From NCBI RefSeq assembly GCF_937616625.2, contig NC_065571.1, forward strand, positions 30,795,879 through 30,859,878: a stretch of DNA of 64,000 bases, in the 5' to 3' direction. How positions within the stretch are numbered: position 1 is the stretch's first letter; every line of letters starts with the position of its first letter. Position numbers and translations under genes: made by a program. The DNA comes from Mercurialis annua. Lineage: Eukaryota; Streptophyta; Magnoliopsida; Malpighiales; Euphorbiaceae. The notes beneath the pieces were generated by a model. It ran no database searches and was not told the DNA's origin. It saw only the letters and a program-made list of their open reading frames with translations. Below are positions 22,208-35,563 of the stretch, piece by piece.

Positions 22208-23638
22208 CTGAAGCACGAACAGTAGACGGGTCTAGACAAATAAAATAATTATTAAAAACAGACCCTAACTCTAGAGAGTACTAGACACCACATAGGACTA
22301 GTACAGATAACACGTCGGAATTAAACAATCCAAAACAACACCAAAAATGCCCAATAGGTAATAAAGCCCAATTAAAACAAGATTATTGAGTTCTTGCTTA
22401 AAATCCAATTTATAAATATTATTTAATAAACTTTAAATAATAAATAGTTTTCAAACAGTGGGTTAGCCGAGTTACCAATAACTACCAAGCTAACCTCACT
22501 TGTCGGGTGACCCAAGTCTAACCCGACTCAAACGTTTATCAAATATAAACCCGAGTTTATATTTACGAAATAATTCGATAAAATAATAATCCATTTTAAA
22601 AGCAGAACTCAATAACTTCATTGCAAGTAACCCAAGTTACAACCCAAATATCCAACCATGTTAAGTTTATAAAAGTTTAGGGACTAAACTGTACTTTAGC
22701 CAATTAGGGACTAAACTGTACTTTAGCCAATTAGGGACTAAACTGTACTTTAGCCAATTTGATATTTGAATCAAATTAATTACTTTTATTCATAATTAAA
22801 ATAAAATATAAAGTTACTAATCAAAAATCCACTTAATTAAGTTATAAAATAAGTTCAGGGGCTAAATTGTAATTTAGCCAATTTCATGCCAATTTGATAT
22901 TCTTAATTAACTATAACTACCCGAGTAATTATATTAACTAAATTTATAATTAACTATCGTTTTCAATATTTAACTAATAAACAAAATAAAATCCAAGTCA
23001 TCAGTTAAAGTTTAACCTTAAGGATTTATTTGTTTTAAACAAAATATTTTGGTGATTACAATGGCTATTTAGCCATCACCTACCTTTCAAAATCAAACAA
23101 CCCCGCCCATCACATACACATCAACAATCCACCATTCTTTTTGCTACTGAACCTAACTCATAACTCCAATCTATAGGTTTTTAATCCATACAACATCATT
23201 CTTGAATTAACCAACACCCTAATCGTATACTAAAACCCATTCACAGTAGTTCTCAAAACAAAGAAATGGCAAGGCATGAGACAACGACGAACGGTACGGT
23301 GGACAATCATCTCTCAAGCAAAACCGTAACCCAACAAATAAAGGATGCTAAATATCATAATTTGTTACAAAAACATGGCCTAACAAGATGAGGAGTAATC
23401 GGCAGTAGCAAATGATTCAAGAAACAGTTAAAGCAATCCAAAAACGGAAACCGTACGGCGATTGAAACGAGATCGATAGCGTACCGTTCAACGAAAATGA
23501 GGTGGGGAATCGAAGGTACACGAGTCTAGAACGTCTGGAAACAAACGGTTTTGATTTCGATCTTGAAATGAAAGAGAACGATCAAAAATACGGAATTGTC
23601 GTTTAAACCAAAAACTGAAATCTTAGAATATAACTCAC
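22208..23638 (-). other. Candidate intron inside B LTR
   Basis: The minus-strand donor CG/GTGAGTTAT and the acceptor TGCTTCAG are 1,431 bp apart, in the same relative arrangement as in A and C. The acceptor is weaker than in C. Confidence 0.35.
22677..22760. repeat. 27-bp tandem triplication in B LTR
   Basis: Three perfect units contain GGGACTAAACTGTAC followed by TTTAGCCAATT. The unit is a variant of a palindrome-like motif that recurs in all these LTRs. Confidence 0.9.
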
Positions 23639-23817
23639 CGAAGTTTTTTTGAAAACTTTGAGAGGGATTTGATCAGCGAATTCTCAGCAAAAACGGAAGG
23701 GGATGACGGCTATGGTTTCATTGAAATGTGGAGAATATATTAGGTTTAGGGTTTACGTATTTAAAAGGACCGATTCATGAAATATTGGAGGTCGAAAATG
23801 CCCCCCGAAGGCATACG

Positions 23818-24030
23818 CTGTTCTCGAACGAGAACATCAATTTGATGCTGTTCTCGAACGAGAACATCAATTTGATGCTGTTCTCGAACGAGAACATCAA
23901 TTTGATGCTGTTCTCGTTCGAGAACCCTGGTCTCGTACGAGACCAGGCTTAATTTCTTACGCTCTCGTACGAGACCTGGTGTGTCTCGTACGAGACCTCC
24001 TTTTAAATCAGGTCTCGTTTGAGACCTGAT
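23818..24030. repeat. Palindromic minisatellite in B LTR
   Basis: Three perfect 30-bp units carry TTCTCGAACGAGAA and CATCAATTTGATG, both inverted repeats. TTCTCGTTCGAGAA and several GGTCTCGTACGAGACC palindromes follow. Confidence 0.9.
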
Positions 24031-24151
24031 CTAAAAGGGTGTGGTTCAACCCATTCGGTTGAACCATAAACCGAACCATTAATCGAAAAATGACCAGAAA
24101 CTACCTGGAATTCTTCGATAAATAAAATTAAATTTTTTACGGGATATTACA

Positions 24152-27100
24152 AAGCCAAAATTTTACGAACATTACAAAACAAATCCAAAGGTTTCACCTT
24201 TTTAGTGATTTAAGCCAAACGTTTACAGACGTTACGAAACAAATCCAAACGTTTCACCTTTTTAGCGATTTAAGCCAAACGTTTAAAACGTTACGAAACC
24301 AATCCAAACATTAGGAAACAAATCCCAACTTTTCACCTTTTTAGCCATTAAAGCCTAACATTAACAAACGTTACGGAACAAATCCAAACGTTTCATCTTT
24401 TTAGCGATTTAAGCCAAATTTTTAAAACTTTACGAAAAAATCCAAACTTTTCAGCTTTTTAGCGATATAAGCCTAACGTTTAAAACGTTACGAAACCAAT
24501 CCAAACGTTTAAAACTTTACGAAAAAATCCTAACGTTTCACCTTTTTAATTTTTTTAGACCAAACGTTTAAAACGTAACGAAACAAATCCTAACGTTTCG
24601 CCATTGTAATGATTTTAGAAAAACATTTTAAACGTTACGAAACAAATCCTAACATTTTCCCTTTTTAGCAATTTAAGCCAAAAGTTTAAAACGTTTCGAA
24701 ACAAATCCAAACGTTTCCCCTTTTTAGTGATTGAAGCCAGACGTTTAAATCGTTATGAAACAAATGCTAACGTTACATCTTTTTAGCGATTTAAGACGAA
24801 CATTTAAAAAGTTACGAAACCAGTCCAAAGGATTAAAAACGTTACGAAAAAAATCCTAACGTTTCTCCTTTTTAGTGATTTAAGTCAAACGTTTAAAACA
24901 TTTCGAAACAATTCCAAACGTTTTTCCTTTTTAGTGATTGAAGCCAAACGTTTAAAATATTTCAAAGTAAATCCAAACGTTTCCCATTGTTACCGAATTA
25001 AGAAAAACTTTATGAAACAATCAAAAAATTTCACGTTTATAGCGATTTAAATCAAACATTTAAAAACGTTACGAATCAAATCCAAACGTTTCACCTTTTT
25101 AGCGATTTAAGCCAAATGTTTAAAATGTTTTGAAACCAATCCAAAAGCTTAAAACATTACGAAACAAATTCTAACATTTCACCTTCTTAGTGATTTAATT
25201 AAAATGTTTAAAACAATACGAAACGAATCTTAACATTTCCCCTTTTTATTGATTTAAGCCAAACATTTAAAATGTTCCCCTTTTTAGCAATTTAAGCCAA
25301 ACACTTAAAACGTTACTGAACTAATCCAAACATTTAAAACGTTATGAAACAAATTTAAACGTTTCACCTTTTTTGCGATTTAAGCCAAACGTTCAAAACT
25401 TTATGAAACATATCCAAACGTTTCACCTTTTTAGCGATTTTTGATAAACGTTTACAAACGTTACGAAACAAATCCAAACGTTTTACCTTTTTAGTGATTT
25501 AAGCCAAACGTATAATATATTACGAAACCAATCCAAATGTTTAAAACATTACGAAAAAAATCCTAACGTTTCACCTTTTTATCAATTTAAGCCAAATATT
25601 TAATACGTAATGAAACCAATCCAAACGTTTAAAACATTACGAAACAAGTCCAAGCATTTCACCTTTTTAGCGATTTAAGTCAAAAGTTTACAAACATTAT
25701 GAAACAAATCCAAATGTTTCACATTTGTAGCGATTTTAGCGAAACGTTTACAAATGTCACGAAAGAAATCCAAATGTTTCACCTTTTAAGCGATTTAAGC
25801 CAAAATATTGTAAAACGTTACGAAACCAATCCAAACGTTACGAAAAAAATCCTAAGATTTCACCTTTTTAGCCATTTAAGCCAAACGTTTAAAACTTTAC
25901 GAAACAAATCCTAACGTTTCACCTTTTTAATGACTTAAGCGAAACGTTTAAAACGTAACGAAACAAATCCTAACGTTTTACCTTTTTAACGATTTAAGCC
26001 AAACATTTAAAACATTACAAAACAAATCGTAATTCCCCTTTTTAGCAATTTTAACTAAACTTTTAAAACATTTCGAAACAAATGCTAAAGTTTCACCTTT
26101 TTAGCGATTTAAGCAAAACATTTAAAAAGTTACGAAACAAATCCAAACGTTTCATCGTTTTAGTTATTTAAGCAAAACGTTTGAAACGTTACGAAACCAA
26201 TCCAAACATATAAAATATTAGGAAAAATCCAAACGTTTCTCCTTTCTAGAGATTTAAGCCAAACCTTTATAAACGTTACGAAACAAATCCAAACGTTTCG
26301 CCTTTTTAGCGATTTAACCAAACGTTTAAAACGTCACGAAACAAATCCAAACGTTTGAAACGTTACGAAACAAATTCAAACATTTCATCTTTTTAGCGAT
26401 TTAAGCCAAACGATTACAAATATTACGAAACAAATCAAAACATTTCACCTTATTAGCAATTTAAGCCAAACATTTCAACCGTTACTTAACCAATCCAAAC
26501 GTTAAAACGTCACGAAACAAATCCAAATGTTTCACTTGTTTAGCGATTGAAGCCAAACGAATACAAACATTACGAAACAAATCCAAATGTTTCACCTTAT
26601 TAGTCATTGAAGCCAAATATTTAAAACATTACATAACCAATCCAAACGCTTAAAATGTTATGAAACACATACAAATGTCTCACCTTTTAAGCGATTTAAG
26701 CCAAACTTTTAAAACGTTACAAACAAATCCAAAATTTTCACTTTTTTGGCAATTTAAGCTAAATTCTTACGGACGATACGAAAAAAATCTAAACGTTTCA
26801 CCATTATAGCAATTTAAGCCAAACATTTAAAAAGTTACGAAACCAATCCAAACGTTTAAAACGTTTCGAAAAAAATCCTAACGTTTCACCTTTTTTGCGA
26901 TTTAAGCCAAACGTTGAAAACGTCACGAAACAAATCCTAACATTTCACTTTTTTAGCGATTTAAGCCAAACGTTTAAAACGTTATGAAACAAATCCTAAC
27001 GTTTCACCTTTTAATCAATTTAAACCAAACTTTTAAAACGTTACGAAACAAATCCTAACGTTTCACTGTTTTAGCGATTTAAGCCAAACATATAAAACAT

Positions 27101-30100
27101 TTCGGAACATATCCTAACGTTTAACCTTTTTAGCAATTTAAGCCAATCGTTTAAATCGTTAGAAAACAAATCCTAACATTTCACCTTTTTAGCGATTTTA
27201 AGCCAAACGTTTAAAATTTTACGAAACAAATCCTAACGTTTCAGCTTTTTAGCAATTTAAGCCAAACGTTTAAAACGTTACCACACAAGTGCAAACGTTT
27301 AAAACGTTAGGAAACAAATCCTAACATTTCAACTTTTTTGCGATTTAAGCCAAGCGTTTAAAATGTTACCAAACCAATCCAAACGTTTAAAAAGTTACGA
27401 AAAAAATCCTAACGTTTCACCTTTTTAGCGATTTAAGCCAAAGGTTTATAAACATTAGGAAACAAATCCAAATGTTTCACCCTTTTATCAATTTAAGCCA
27501 AACGCTTAAAACGTTACGAAACCAATCCAAACGTTTAAAACTTTATGAAACAAATCATAACGTTTCACCTTTTTAATTTTTTATGCCAAACGTTTAAAAC
27601 GTAACGAAACCAATCCAAACGTTTCGCCTTTTTAGCGATTTAACCAAACGTTTAAAACGTCACGAAACAAATCCAAACGTTTGAAACGTTACGAAACAAA
27701 TTCAAACATTTCATCTTTTTAGCGATTTAAGCCAAACGATTACAAATATTACGAAACAAATCCAAACATTTCACCTTATTAGCAATTTAAGCCAAACATT
27801 TCAACCGTTACTTAACCAATCCAAACGTTAAAACGTCACGAAACAAATCCAAATGTTTCACTTGTTTAGCGATTGAAGCCAAACGAATACAAACATTACG
27901 AAACAAATCCAAATGTTTCACCTTATTAGTCATTTAAGCCAAATATTTAAAACGTTACATAACCAATCCAAACGCTTAAAATGTTATGAAACACATACAA
28001 ATGTCTCACCAATTAAGCGATTTAAGCCAAACTTTTAAAACGTTACAAACAAATCCAAAAATTTCACTTTTTTGGCAATTTAAGCTAAACGCTTACAGGC
28101 GATACGAAAAAAATACAAACGTTTCACCTTTATAGCAATTTAAGCCAAACATTTAAAAAGTTATGAAACCAATCCAAACGTTTAAAACGTTTCGAAAAAA
28201 ATCCTAACGTTTCACCTTTTTAGCGATTTAAGCCAAACGTTGAAAACGTTACGAAACAAATCCTAACATTTCACTTTTTTAGCGATTTAAGCCAAACGTT
28301 TAAAACGTTACGAAACAAATCCTAACGTTTCACCTTTTAATCAATTTAAACCAAACTTTTAAAACGTTACGAAACAAATCCTAACGTTTCACTGTTTTAG
28401 CGATTTAAGCTAAACATATAAAATATTTCGGAACATATCCTAACGTTTAACCTTTTTAGCAATTTAAGCCAATCGTTTAAATCGTTACAAAACAAATCCT
28501 AACATTTCACCTTTTTAGCGATTTTAAGCCAAACGTTTAAAATTTTACGAAACAAATCCTAACGTTTCAGCTTTTTAGCAATTTAAGCCAAACGTTTAAA
28601 ACGTTACCACACAAGTGCAAACGTTTAAAACGTTAGGAAACAAATCCTAACATTTCAACTTTTTTGCGATTTAAGCCAAGCGTTTAAAATGTTACCAAAC
28701 CAATCCAAACGTTTAAAAAGTTACGAAAAAAATCCTAACGTTTCACCTTTTTAGCGATTTAAGCCAAAGGTTTATAAACATTAGGAAACAAATCCAAATG
28801 TTTCACCCTTTTATCAATTTAAGCCAAACGCTTAAAACGTTACGAAACCAATCCAAACGTTTAAAACTTTATGAAACAAATCATAACGTTTCACCTTTTT
28901 AATTTTTTATGCCAAACGTTTAAAACGTAACGAAACCAATCCAAACGTTTCGCCTTTTTAGCGATTTAACCAAACGTTTAAAACGTCACGAAACAAATCC
29001 AAACGTTTGAAACGTTACGAAACAAATTCAAACATTTCATCTTTTTAGCGATTTAAGCCAAACGATTACAAATATTACGAAACAAATCAAAACATTTCAC
29101 CTTATTAGCAATTTAAGCCAAACATTTCAACCGTTACTTAACCAATCCAAACGTTAAAACGTCACGAAACAAATCCAAATGTTTCACTTTTTTAGCGATT
29201 GAAGCCAAACAAATACAAACATTACGAAACAAATCCAAATGTTTCACCTTATTAGTCATTGAAGCCAAATATTTAAAACATTACATAACCAATCCAAACG
29301 CTTAAAATGTTATGAAACACATACAAATGTCTCACCTTTTAAGCGATTTAAGCCAAACTTTTAAAACGTTACAAACAAATCCAAAATTTTCACTTTTTTG
29401 GCAATTTAAGCTAAACGCTTACAGGCGATACGAAAAAAATCTAAACGTTTCACCATTATAGCAATTTAAGCCAAACATTTAAAAAGTTACGAAACCAATC
29501 CAAACGTTTAAAACGTTTCGAAAAAATCCTAACGTTTCCCCTTTTTAGCGATTTAAGCCAAACGTTGAAAACGTTACGAAACAAATCCTAACATTTCACT
29601 TTTTTAGCGATTTAAGCCAAACGTTTAAAACGTTACGAAACAAATCCTAACGTTTCACCTTTTAATCAATTTAAACCAAACTTTTAAAACGTTACGAAAC
29701 AAATCCTAACGTTTCACTGTTTTAGCGATTTAAGCTAAACATATAAAATATTTCGGAACATATCCTAACGTTTAACCTTTTTAGCAATTTAAGCCAATCG
29801 TTTAAATCGTTAGAAAACAAATCCTAACATTTCACCTTTTTAGCGATTTTAAGCCAAACGTTTAAAATTTTACGAAACAAATCCTAACGTTTCAGCTTTT
29901 TAGCAATTTAAGCCAAACGTTTAAAACGTTACCACACAAGTGCAAACGTTTAAAACGTTAGGAAACAAATCCTAACATTTCAACTTTTTTGCGATTTAAG
30001 CCAAGCGTTTAAAATGTTACCAAACCAATCCAAACGTTTAAAAAGTTACGAAAAAAATCCTAACGTTTCACCTTTTTAGCGATTTAAGCCAAAAGTTTAT

Positions 30101-33100
30101 AAACATTAGGAAACAAATCCAAATGTTTCACCCTTTTATCAATTTAAGCCAAACGCTTAAAACGTTACGAAACCAATCCAAACGTTTAAAACTTTATGAA
30201 ACAAATCATAACGTTTCACCTTTTTAATTTTTTATGCCAAACGCTTAAAACGTTACGAAACCAATCCAAACGTTTAAAACTTTATGAAACAAATCATAAC
30301 GTTTCACCTTTTTAATTTTTTATGCCAAACGTTTAAAACGTAACGAAACAAATCCAAACGTTTCGCCATTTTAATGGTTTAAGCAAAACATTTAAAACGT
30401 TACGAAGCAAATCCTAACATTTTCCCTTTTTAGCAATTTAAGCAAAACGTTTAAAATGTTTCGAAACAAATCCAAACGTTTCTCCTTTTTAGTGATTGAA
30501 GCCAAGCGTTTAAATCGTTATGAAACAAATGCTAACGTTTCATCTTTTTAGCAATTTAAGACGAACATTTAAAAAGTTACGAAACAAATCCAAACGTTTC
30601 ACCCTTTTAGCGATTTAAGCCGAACATTTAAAAAGTTACGAAACAAATCCAAACATTTCACCCTTTTAGAAATTTAAGACAAACATTTACACACGTTACG
30701 AAACAAATCCAAACGCTTCACCTTTTTAGCGATTTAACCAAACGTTTAAAACGTTACGAAACCAATCCAAATGTTAAAAAAGTTATGAAACAAATTCAAA
30801 TGTTTCACCTTTTTAGCGATTTAAGCCAAACGTTTACAAACGCTACGAAACAAATCCAAAGGTTTCACCTTTTTAGTGATATATACAAAACGTATAAAAC
30901 ATTACGAAACCAATCCAAACGTTCAAAACGTTACGAAACAAATCCAAACGTTTCCCCTTTTTAGCTATTTAAGCCAAACGTTTAAAACGTTACGAAACAA
31001 ATCCTAACGTTTCACCTTTTAAGGGATTTAAGCCAAACTTTTAAAACGTTATGAAACATATCCTAACGTTTCTCCTTTTTAGCGATTTCAGCCAAACGTT
31101 TAAAACATTTTGAAAGAAATCCAAACGTTTCCCTTTTTTAATGATTAAAGCCAAACATTTAAAATATTTCGAAGTAAATCCAAATGTTTCCCCTTTTTAG
31201 CGAGTTAAGACAAATGTTAGGAAACAAATCCAATCATTTCACCTTTTTAGCGATTTAAGCGAAACGTTTACAAACGTTAAGAAACAAATCGAAACGTTTC
31301 ACCTTTTTAGCGATTTAAACCAAATGTTAAAAACGTTTCGAACCCAAATCCAAACGTTTCACCTTTTTAGTGATTTAAGCCAAACATTTAAAACGTTACG
31401 AAAAAATCCTAAAATCTTGCCTTTTTAGTTATTTGAGCCAAACGTTTAAAACGTTACGAAACAAATCCTAACGTTTCCTCTTTTTAGCGATTTAAGCCAA
31501 ACATTTAAAACGTTTCACATTTTTAGTGATTTAAGCCAACGTTTAAAACGTTACGAAACCAATTCAAACATTTAAAACGTTACAAAACAAATCCTAACGT
31601 TTCACCTTTTTAGCGATTTAAGTCAAACGTTTAAAACGTTACGAAACAAATCCTAACTTTTCAACTTTTTAGCGATTTAAGCCAAATGTTTAAAAATTTA
31701 CGAAACAAATCCAAACCTTTCCTCTTTTTGGCGATTAGGGCCAAACATTCTAAACGTTACGAAAACAATCCAAAATTTTAAAATGTTAGAAAAAAAAATC
31801 CAAACATTTTTTCTTTTTAGCGATTATAGCCTAAAGTTTGCATACATTATGAAACAAATCCAAATGTTTCACCTTTTTAGCGATTTTAGCCAAACGTTTA
31901 AACCGTTAATAATCCTATCCAAACGTTTAAAACGTTACAAAACAAATTCAAACGTTTCACCTTTTTAGCGATTCAAGCCAAGCGTTTAAAACGTTACAAA
32001 ACCAATTTAAACGTTTAAAAAGTTACGAAAAAAATCCTAACATTTCACCTTTTTAGCGATTTAAGCCAAAGGTTTACAGACATTAAGAAACAAATTCAAA
32101 CATTTCACCATTTTATCAATTTAAGCCAAACATTTAAAACGTTACGAAACCAATCCAAACGTTTAAAACGCTACGAAATAAATCCAAACGTTTCACCTTT
32201 TTAACGATTTATGCCAACGTTTACAAAGGTTACGAAACAAATCCAAATGTTTTACCCGTTTCGCAATTTAAGCCAAACGATTAAAACGTTATGAAACCAA
32301 TCCAAACATTTAAAACGTTTCAAAACAAATCCAAACGTTTCGCCTTTTTAGCCATTTGATCCAAAAGTTAACAAACATTATCAAACAAATGCAAACGTTT
32401 CACCTTTTTAGCAACTTACGCCAAACATTTAAGATGTTACGTAACCAATCCAAACGTTTCAAACGTTATGAAACAAATTCAAACGTTTCACCTTTTTTGC
32501 GATTTTAGACAAATGTTTAAAACTTTACGAATTAAATCCAAACGTCTCACCTTTTTAGCGATTTATGATAAACGTTTAAAAAAGTTAGAAATAAATCCAA
32601 ACGTTTCCCCTTTTTAGCGATTTAAGCCAAACGTTTAAAATGTTACGAAACCAATAAAAATGTTTAAAAGGTGACGGAAAAAATCCTAATGTTTCACCAT
32701 TTTAGTGATTTAAGCCAAACGTTTAAAATGTTACGAAACAAATCCTAACGTTTCAGCTTTTTAGCGATTTAAGTTAAACGTTTAAAATGTTACGAAACAA
32801 ATCCAAACGTACCTTTTTAGCGATTTAAGCCAAACGTTTTAAATGTTACGAAACCAATCCAAACGTTTAAAACGTTACGAAAAAAATCTAAACCTTTTTT
32901 TCTTTTTAGCGATTTAAGTCAAAAGTTTACAAACATTATGAAACAAATCCAAAATTTCACCTTTTGAGCGATTTTAGCGAAACGTTTACAAATGTCACGA
33001 AAGAAATCCAAATGTTTCACCTTTTTAGCAATTTAAGCCAAAATGCTGTAAAACGTTACGAAGCCAATCCAACTGTTTAAAACGTTACGAAACAAATCCT

Positions 33101-34253
33101 AAGGTTTCACCTTTTTAGCCATTTAAGCTAAACGTTTAAAACGCTACGAAAAAAATCCTAATGTTTCCCTTTATAATGATTTAAGCCAAACGTTTAAAAC
33201 ATTTCGAAACAAATCCTAAAGTTTTGCCTTTTTAATGAGTAAAGCCAAACATTTAAAACGTTACAAAACAAATCCTAATGTTGCCCCTTTTTAGCAATTT
33301 TAGCCAAACCATTAAAACATTTCGAAACAAATGCTAACCTTTCACCTTTTTAGCGATTTAAGCCAAACATTTAAAAAGTTACGAAACAAATCCAAACGTG
33401 TCACCTTTTTAATGATTTAAGCCAAACGTTTGAAAAGTTATGAAACCAATCCAAACGTTTAAAACGTTACGAAAAAAATCCAAAAGTTTCTCCGTTTTAG
33501 AGATTTAAGCCAAACGTTTACAAACGTTACGAAACAAATCAAAACGTTTAAAACGTCATGAAACCAATCCAAACGTTTGAAACGTTACGAAACAACTCCA
33601 AACATTTCACCTTTTTAGCGATTTAAGCCAAACGATTACAATAATTACGAAACAAATCCAAACATTTCATCTTATTAGCAATTTAAGCCAAACATATAAA
33701 ACATTACTTAACCAATCCAAACGTTTATAACGTCACGAAACAAATCCAAATGTTTCACCTTTTTAGCGATTGAAGCCAAACGATTGCAAATATTACGAAA
33801 CAAATCCAAACGTTTCACCTTATTAGTTATTTAAGCCAAACATTTAAAATGTTACTTAACCAATCCAAACTTTTAAAACATTATGAAATACATACAAATG
33901 TGTCACCTTTTTAGCGATTTAAGCCAAACTTTTAAAATGTTACAAACAAATCCAAAAATTTCACCTTTTTAGAAATTTAAGCTAAACGTTTACAGACGTT
34001 ACGAAACAAATCCAATCGTTTCACCTTTATAGCAATTTAAGCCACACGTTTAAAAATTTAAGAAACCAATCCAAACGTTTAAAACTTTACGGAAAAAAAT
34101 CCTAACATTTCACCTCTTTAGCGATTTAAGCCAAATGTTAAAAACATTATGAGACATATCCTAACGTTTCACGTTTTAGCGATTTAAGCCAAACATTTAA
34201 AACGTTACGAAATAAATCCTAACGTCTCACCTTTTAATCAATTTAAGCCAAAT
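24152..34253 (+). repeat. Satellite array, about 59-bp monomer, segment 1
   Basis: Head-to-tail monomers all lie in the same orientation. A typical unit reads from GCCAAACGTTTAAAACGTT, through ACGAAACAAATCC and AACGTTTCACC, to TTTTTAGCGATTTAA, about 59 bp. Longer units of roughly 90 bp carry an extra CCAATCCAAACGTTTAAAACG block. AACGTTTAAAACGTT is a dyad with 7-bp arms around one base. Many units have CpG changed to CpA or TpG. I recognise no named satellite family. There are no genes; short frames across it follow the repeat. Confidence 0.95.
26285..30262 (+). repeat. 1,326-bp higher-order repeat, three tandem copies
   Basis: Diagnostic monomer variants return at constant spacing: GTTTCGCCTTTTTAGCG occurs at 26295, 27621 and 28947, exactly 1,326 bp apart. 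Copies begin at about 26285, 27611 and 28937. They differ at scattered sites. The third shares some variants with the first and others with the second. An extra roughly 87-bp unit is duplicated at the end (about 30160-30334). Confidence 0.93.
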
Positions 34254-34482
34254 ATTTCGAGTCGATTTTTTGTTGATTGTATGTATATATGAAATATAAG
34301 GTATTATTTGACATAAATAATCAAAATTTGATTACTACACATGTATAATTTGACCGTAAAACACTTAAAAACCTTCCAAAATCACATATTTGAAAGTTTA
34401 GTAACCATTTTGTTACGTTTTGAAGTTCGGTCACCATTTTGCAATTTTTGAAAAGTACAGTGACCCCTAGAATCAATTACCC
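34254..34482. mobile_element. Truncated foldback MITE in satellite
   Basis: This 229-bp segment matches the right two-thirds of 35564-35924, from ATTTCGAGTCGATTTTT to AATCAATTACC. The left terminal inverted repeat is missing, and the segment joins satellite directly at 34253. Confidence 0.8.
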
Positions 34483-35563
34483 CGTTTAAAACGTTACAAA
34501 ACAAATCCTAACGTTTCACTATTTTAGCGATTTAAGCCAAACGTTTAAAACATCTCGGAACAAATCCAAACGTTCAACCTTTTTAGCAATTTAAGTCAAT
34601 TGTTTAAATCGTTATAAAACAAATCTTAACATTTCACCTTTTTATCGATTTAAGCCAAACGTTTAAAACTTTACGAAACAAATCCTAACGTTTCCCCTTT
34701 TTAGAAATTTAAGCCAAACGCTTAAAAAGTTACGACACAAATCCAAACGAATCCTAACACTTTACCTTTTTAGAGATTTGAGCCAAAAGTTTAAAACGTT
34801 ACAAAACAAATCCAAACCTTTTACCTTTTTAGAAATTTAAGCGAAATGTTTAAAATTTTATGAAACAAATTCAAATATTTAAAACGCAATAAAACAAATC
34901 CTAATGTTTAATTTTTTGAGCGATTTAAGCCAAAACGTTTAAAGTGTTACAAAACAAATCCAAACGTTTCACCTTTTTAGCTATTTAAGCCAAACATTCA
35001 ATTTATTACGAAACACAACTAAACGTTTCCCGTTTTTAGTGATTTAAGCAAACATTTAAAACGTTTGAAAACAAATCCAAATGTTACAAAGTTACGGAAA
35101 AAAAATATCCAAACGTTTCTCCTTTTTTGAGTTTAAGCCAAACGTTTACAAACGTTACCAAACAAAATCCAAACGTTTCACCTTTTTAGCGATTTAACCA
35201 AACGTTTAAAACATTACGAAACCAATCAAAACTTTTATAACGTTATGAATTAAATCCAAACATTTCACCTTTTTAGCAATTTAAGCCAAATGTTTACAAA
35301 CGTTATGAAATAAATCCAAATATTTCACCTTTTTAGTGATCTAACCCAGACGTTTAAAACGTTACGAAACAAATCTAAACATTTCACCTTTTTAGCGATT
35401 TAAGCCAAACGTTTAAAACGTTACGAAACAAATCCTAACGTTTCGCCTTTTTAGCGATTTAAGCCAAACGTTTAAAACGTAATGAAACAAATCCTAATGT
35501 TTCTCCTTTTTAGCGATTTAATCATAATGTTTAAAACATTTTGAAACAAATCCAAACATTTCG
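34483..35563 (+). repeat. Satellite array, segment 2
   Basis: The same monomers and orientation as segment 1, between the two MITE copies. Confidence 0.93.

Larger units (their letters stand above)
1..24151 (-). mobile_element. Element B: Ty3/gypsy (Tekay/Del-like) retrotransposon, interrupted and cut by the window edge
   Basis: Read on the minus strand, the order is 5' LTR (21251-24151), primer binding site, leader, gag and start of pol, which leaves the window at position 1. The leader is split by element A (1973-20908). The gag-protease sequence is closely related to that of element D, which gives the family assignment. The 5' LTR begins TGTAATATCCCG and abuts satellite at 24152. The second LTR must lie to the left of the window. 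The coding region has stops and a frameshift, so this copy is dead. Confidence 0.88.
21251..24151 (-). repeat. Element B 5' LTR (2.9 kb)
   Basis: On the minus strand it runs from TGTAATATCCCG to TGACA. It abuts satellite at 24152. It has a donor-like GTGAGT at 23638, an acceptor-like CTTCAG at 22208, palindromic minisatellites at 23818-24030, a 27-bp triplication at 22677-22760, and three GTCCCGAGAGCT-type units at 21845-21975 that correspond to the A-LTR subrepeat. Confidence 0.88.

Noticed and set aside
23818..24030. CRISPR-like array of regular palindromic repeats
   Set aside because: The units are contiguous 30-bp tandem repeats without unique spacers, inside a plant LTR.
25699..25914. 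Short peptides such as KQIQMFHLFSD, repeated also near 31783 and 60050
   Set aside because: They are chance frames through satellite monomers and recur only because the monomer recurs.
24152..34253. CRISPR or regulatory iteron array
   Set aside because: Monomers are head-to-tail with no unique spacers and extend for kilobases, which is typical satellite DNA.
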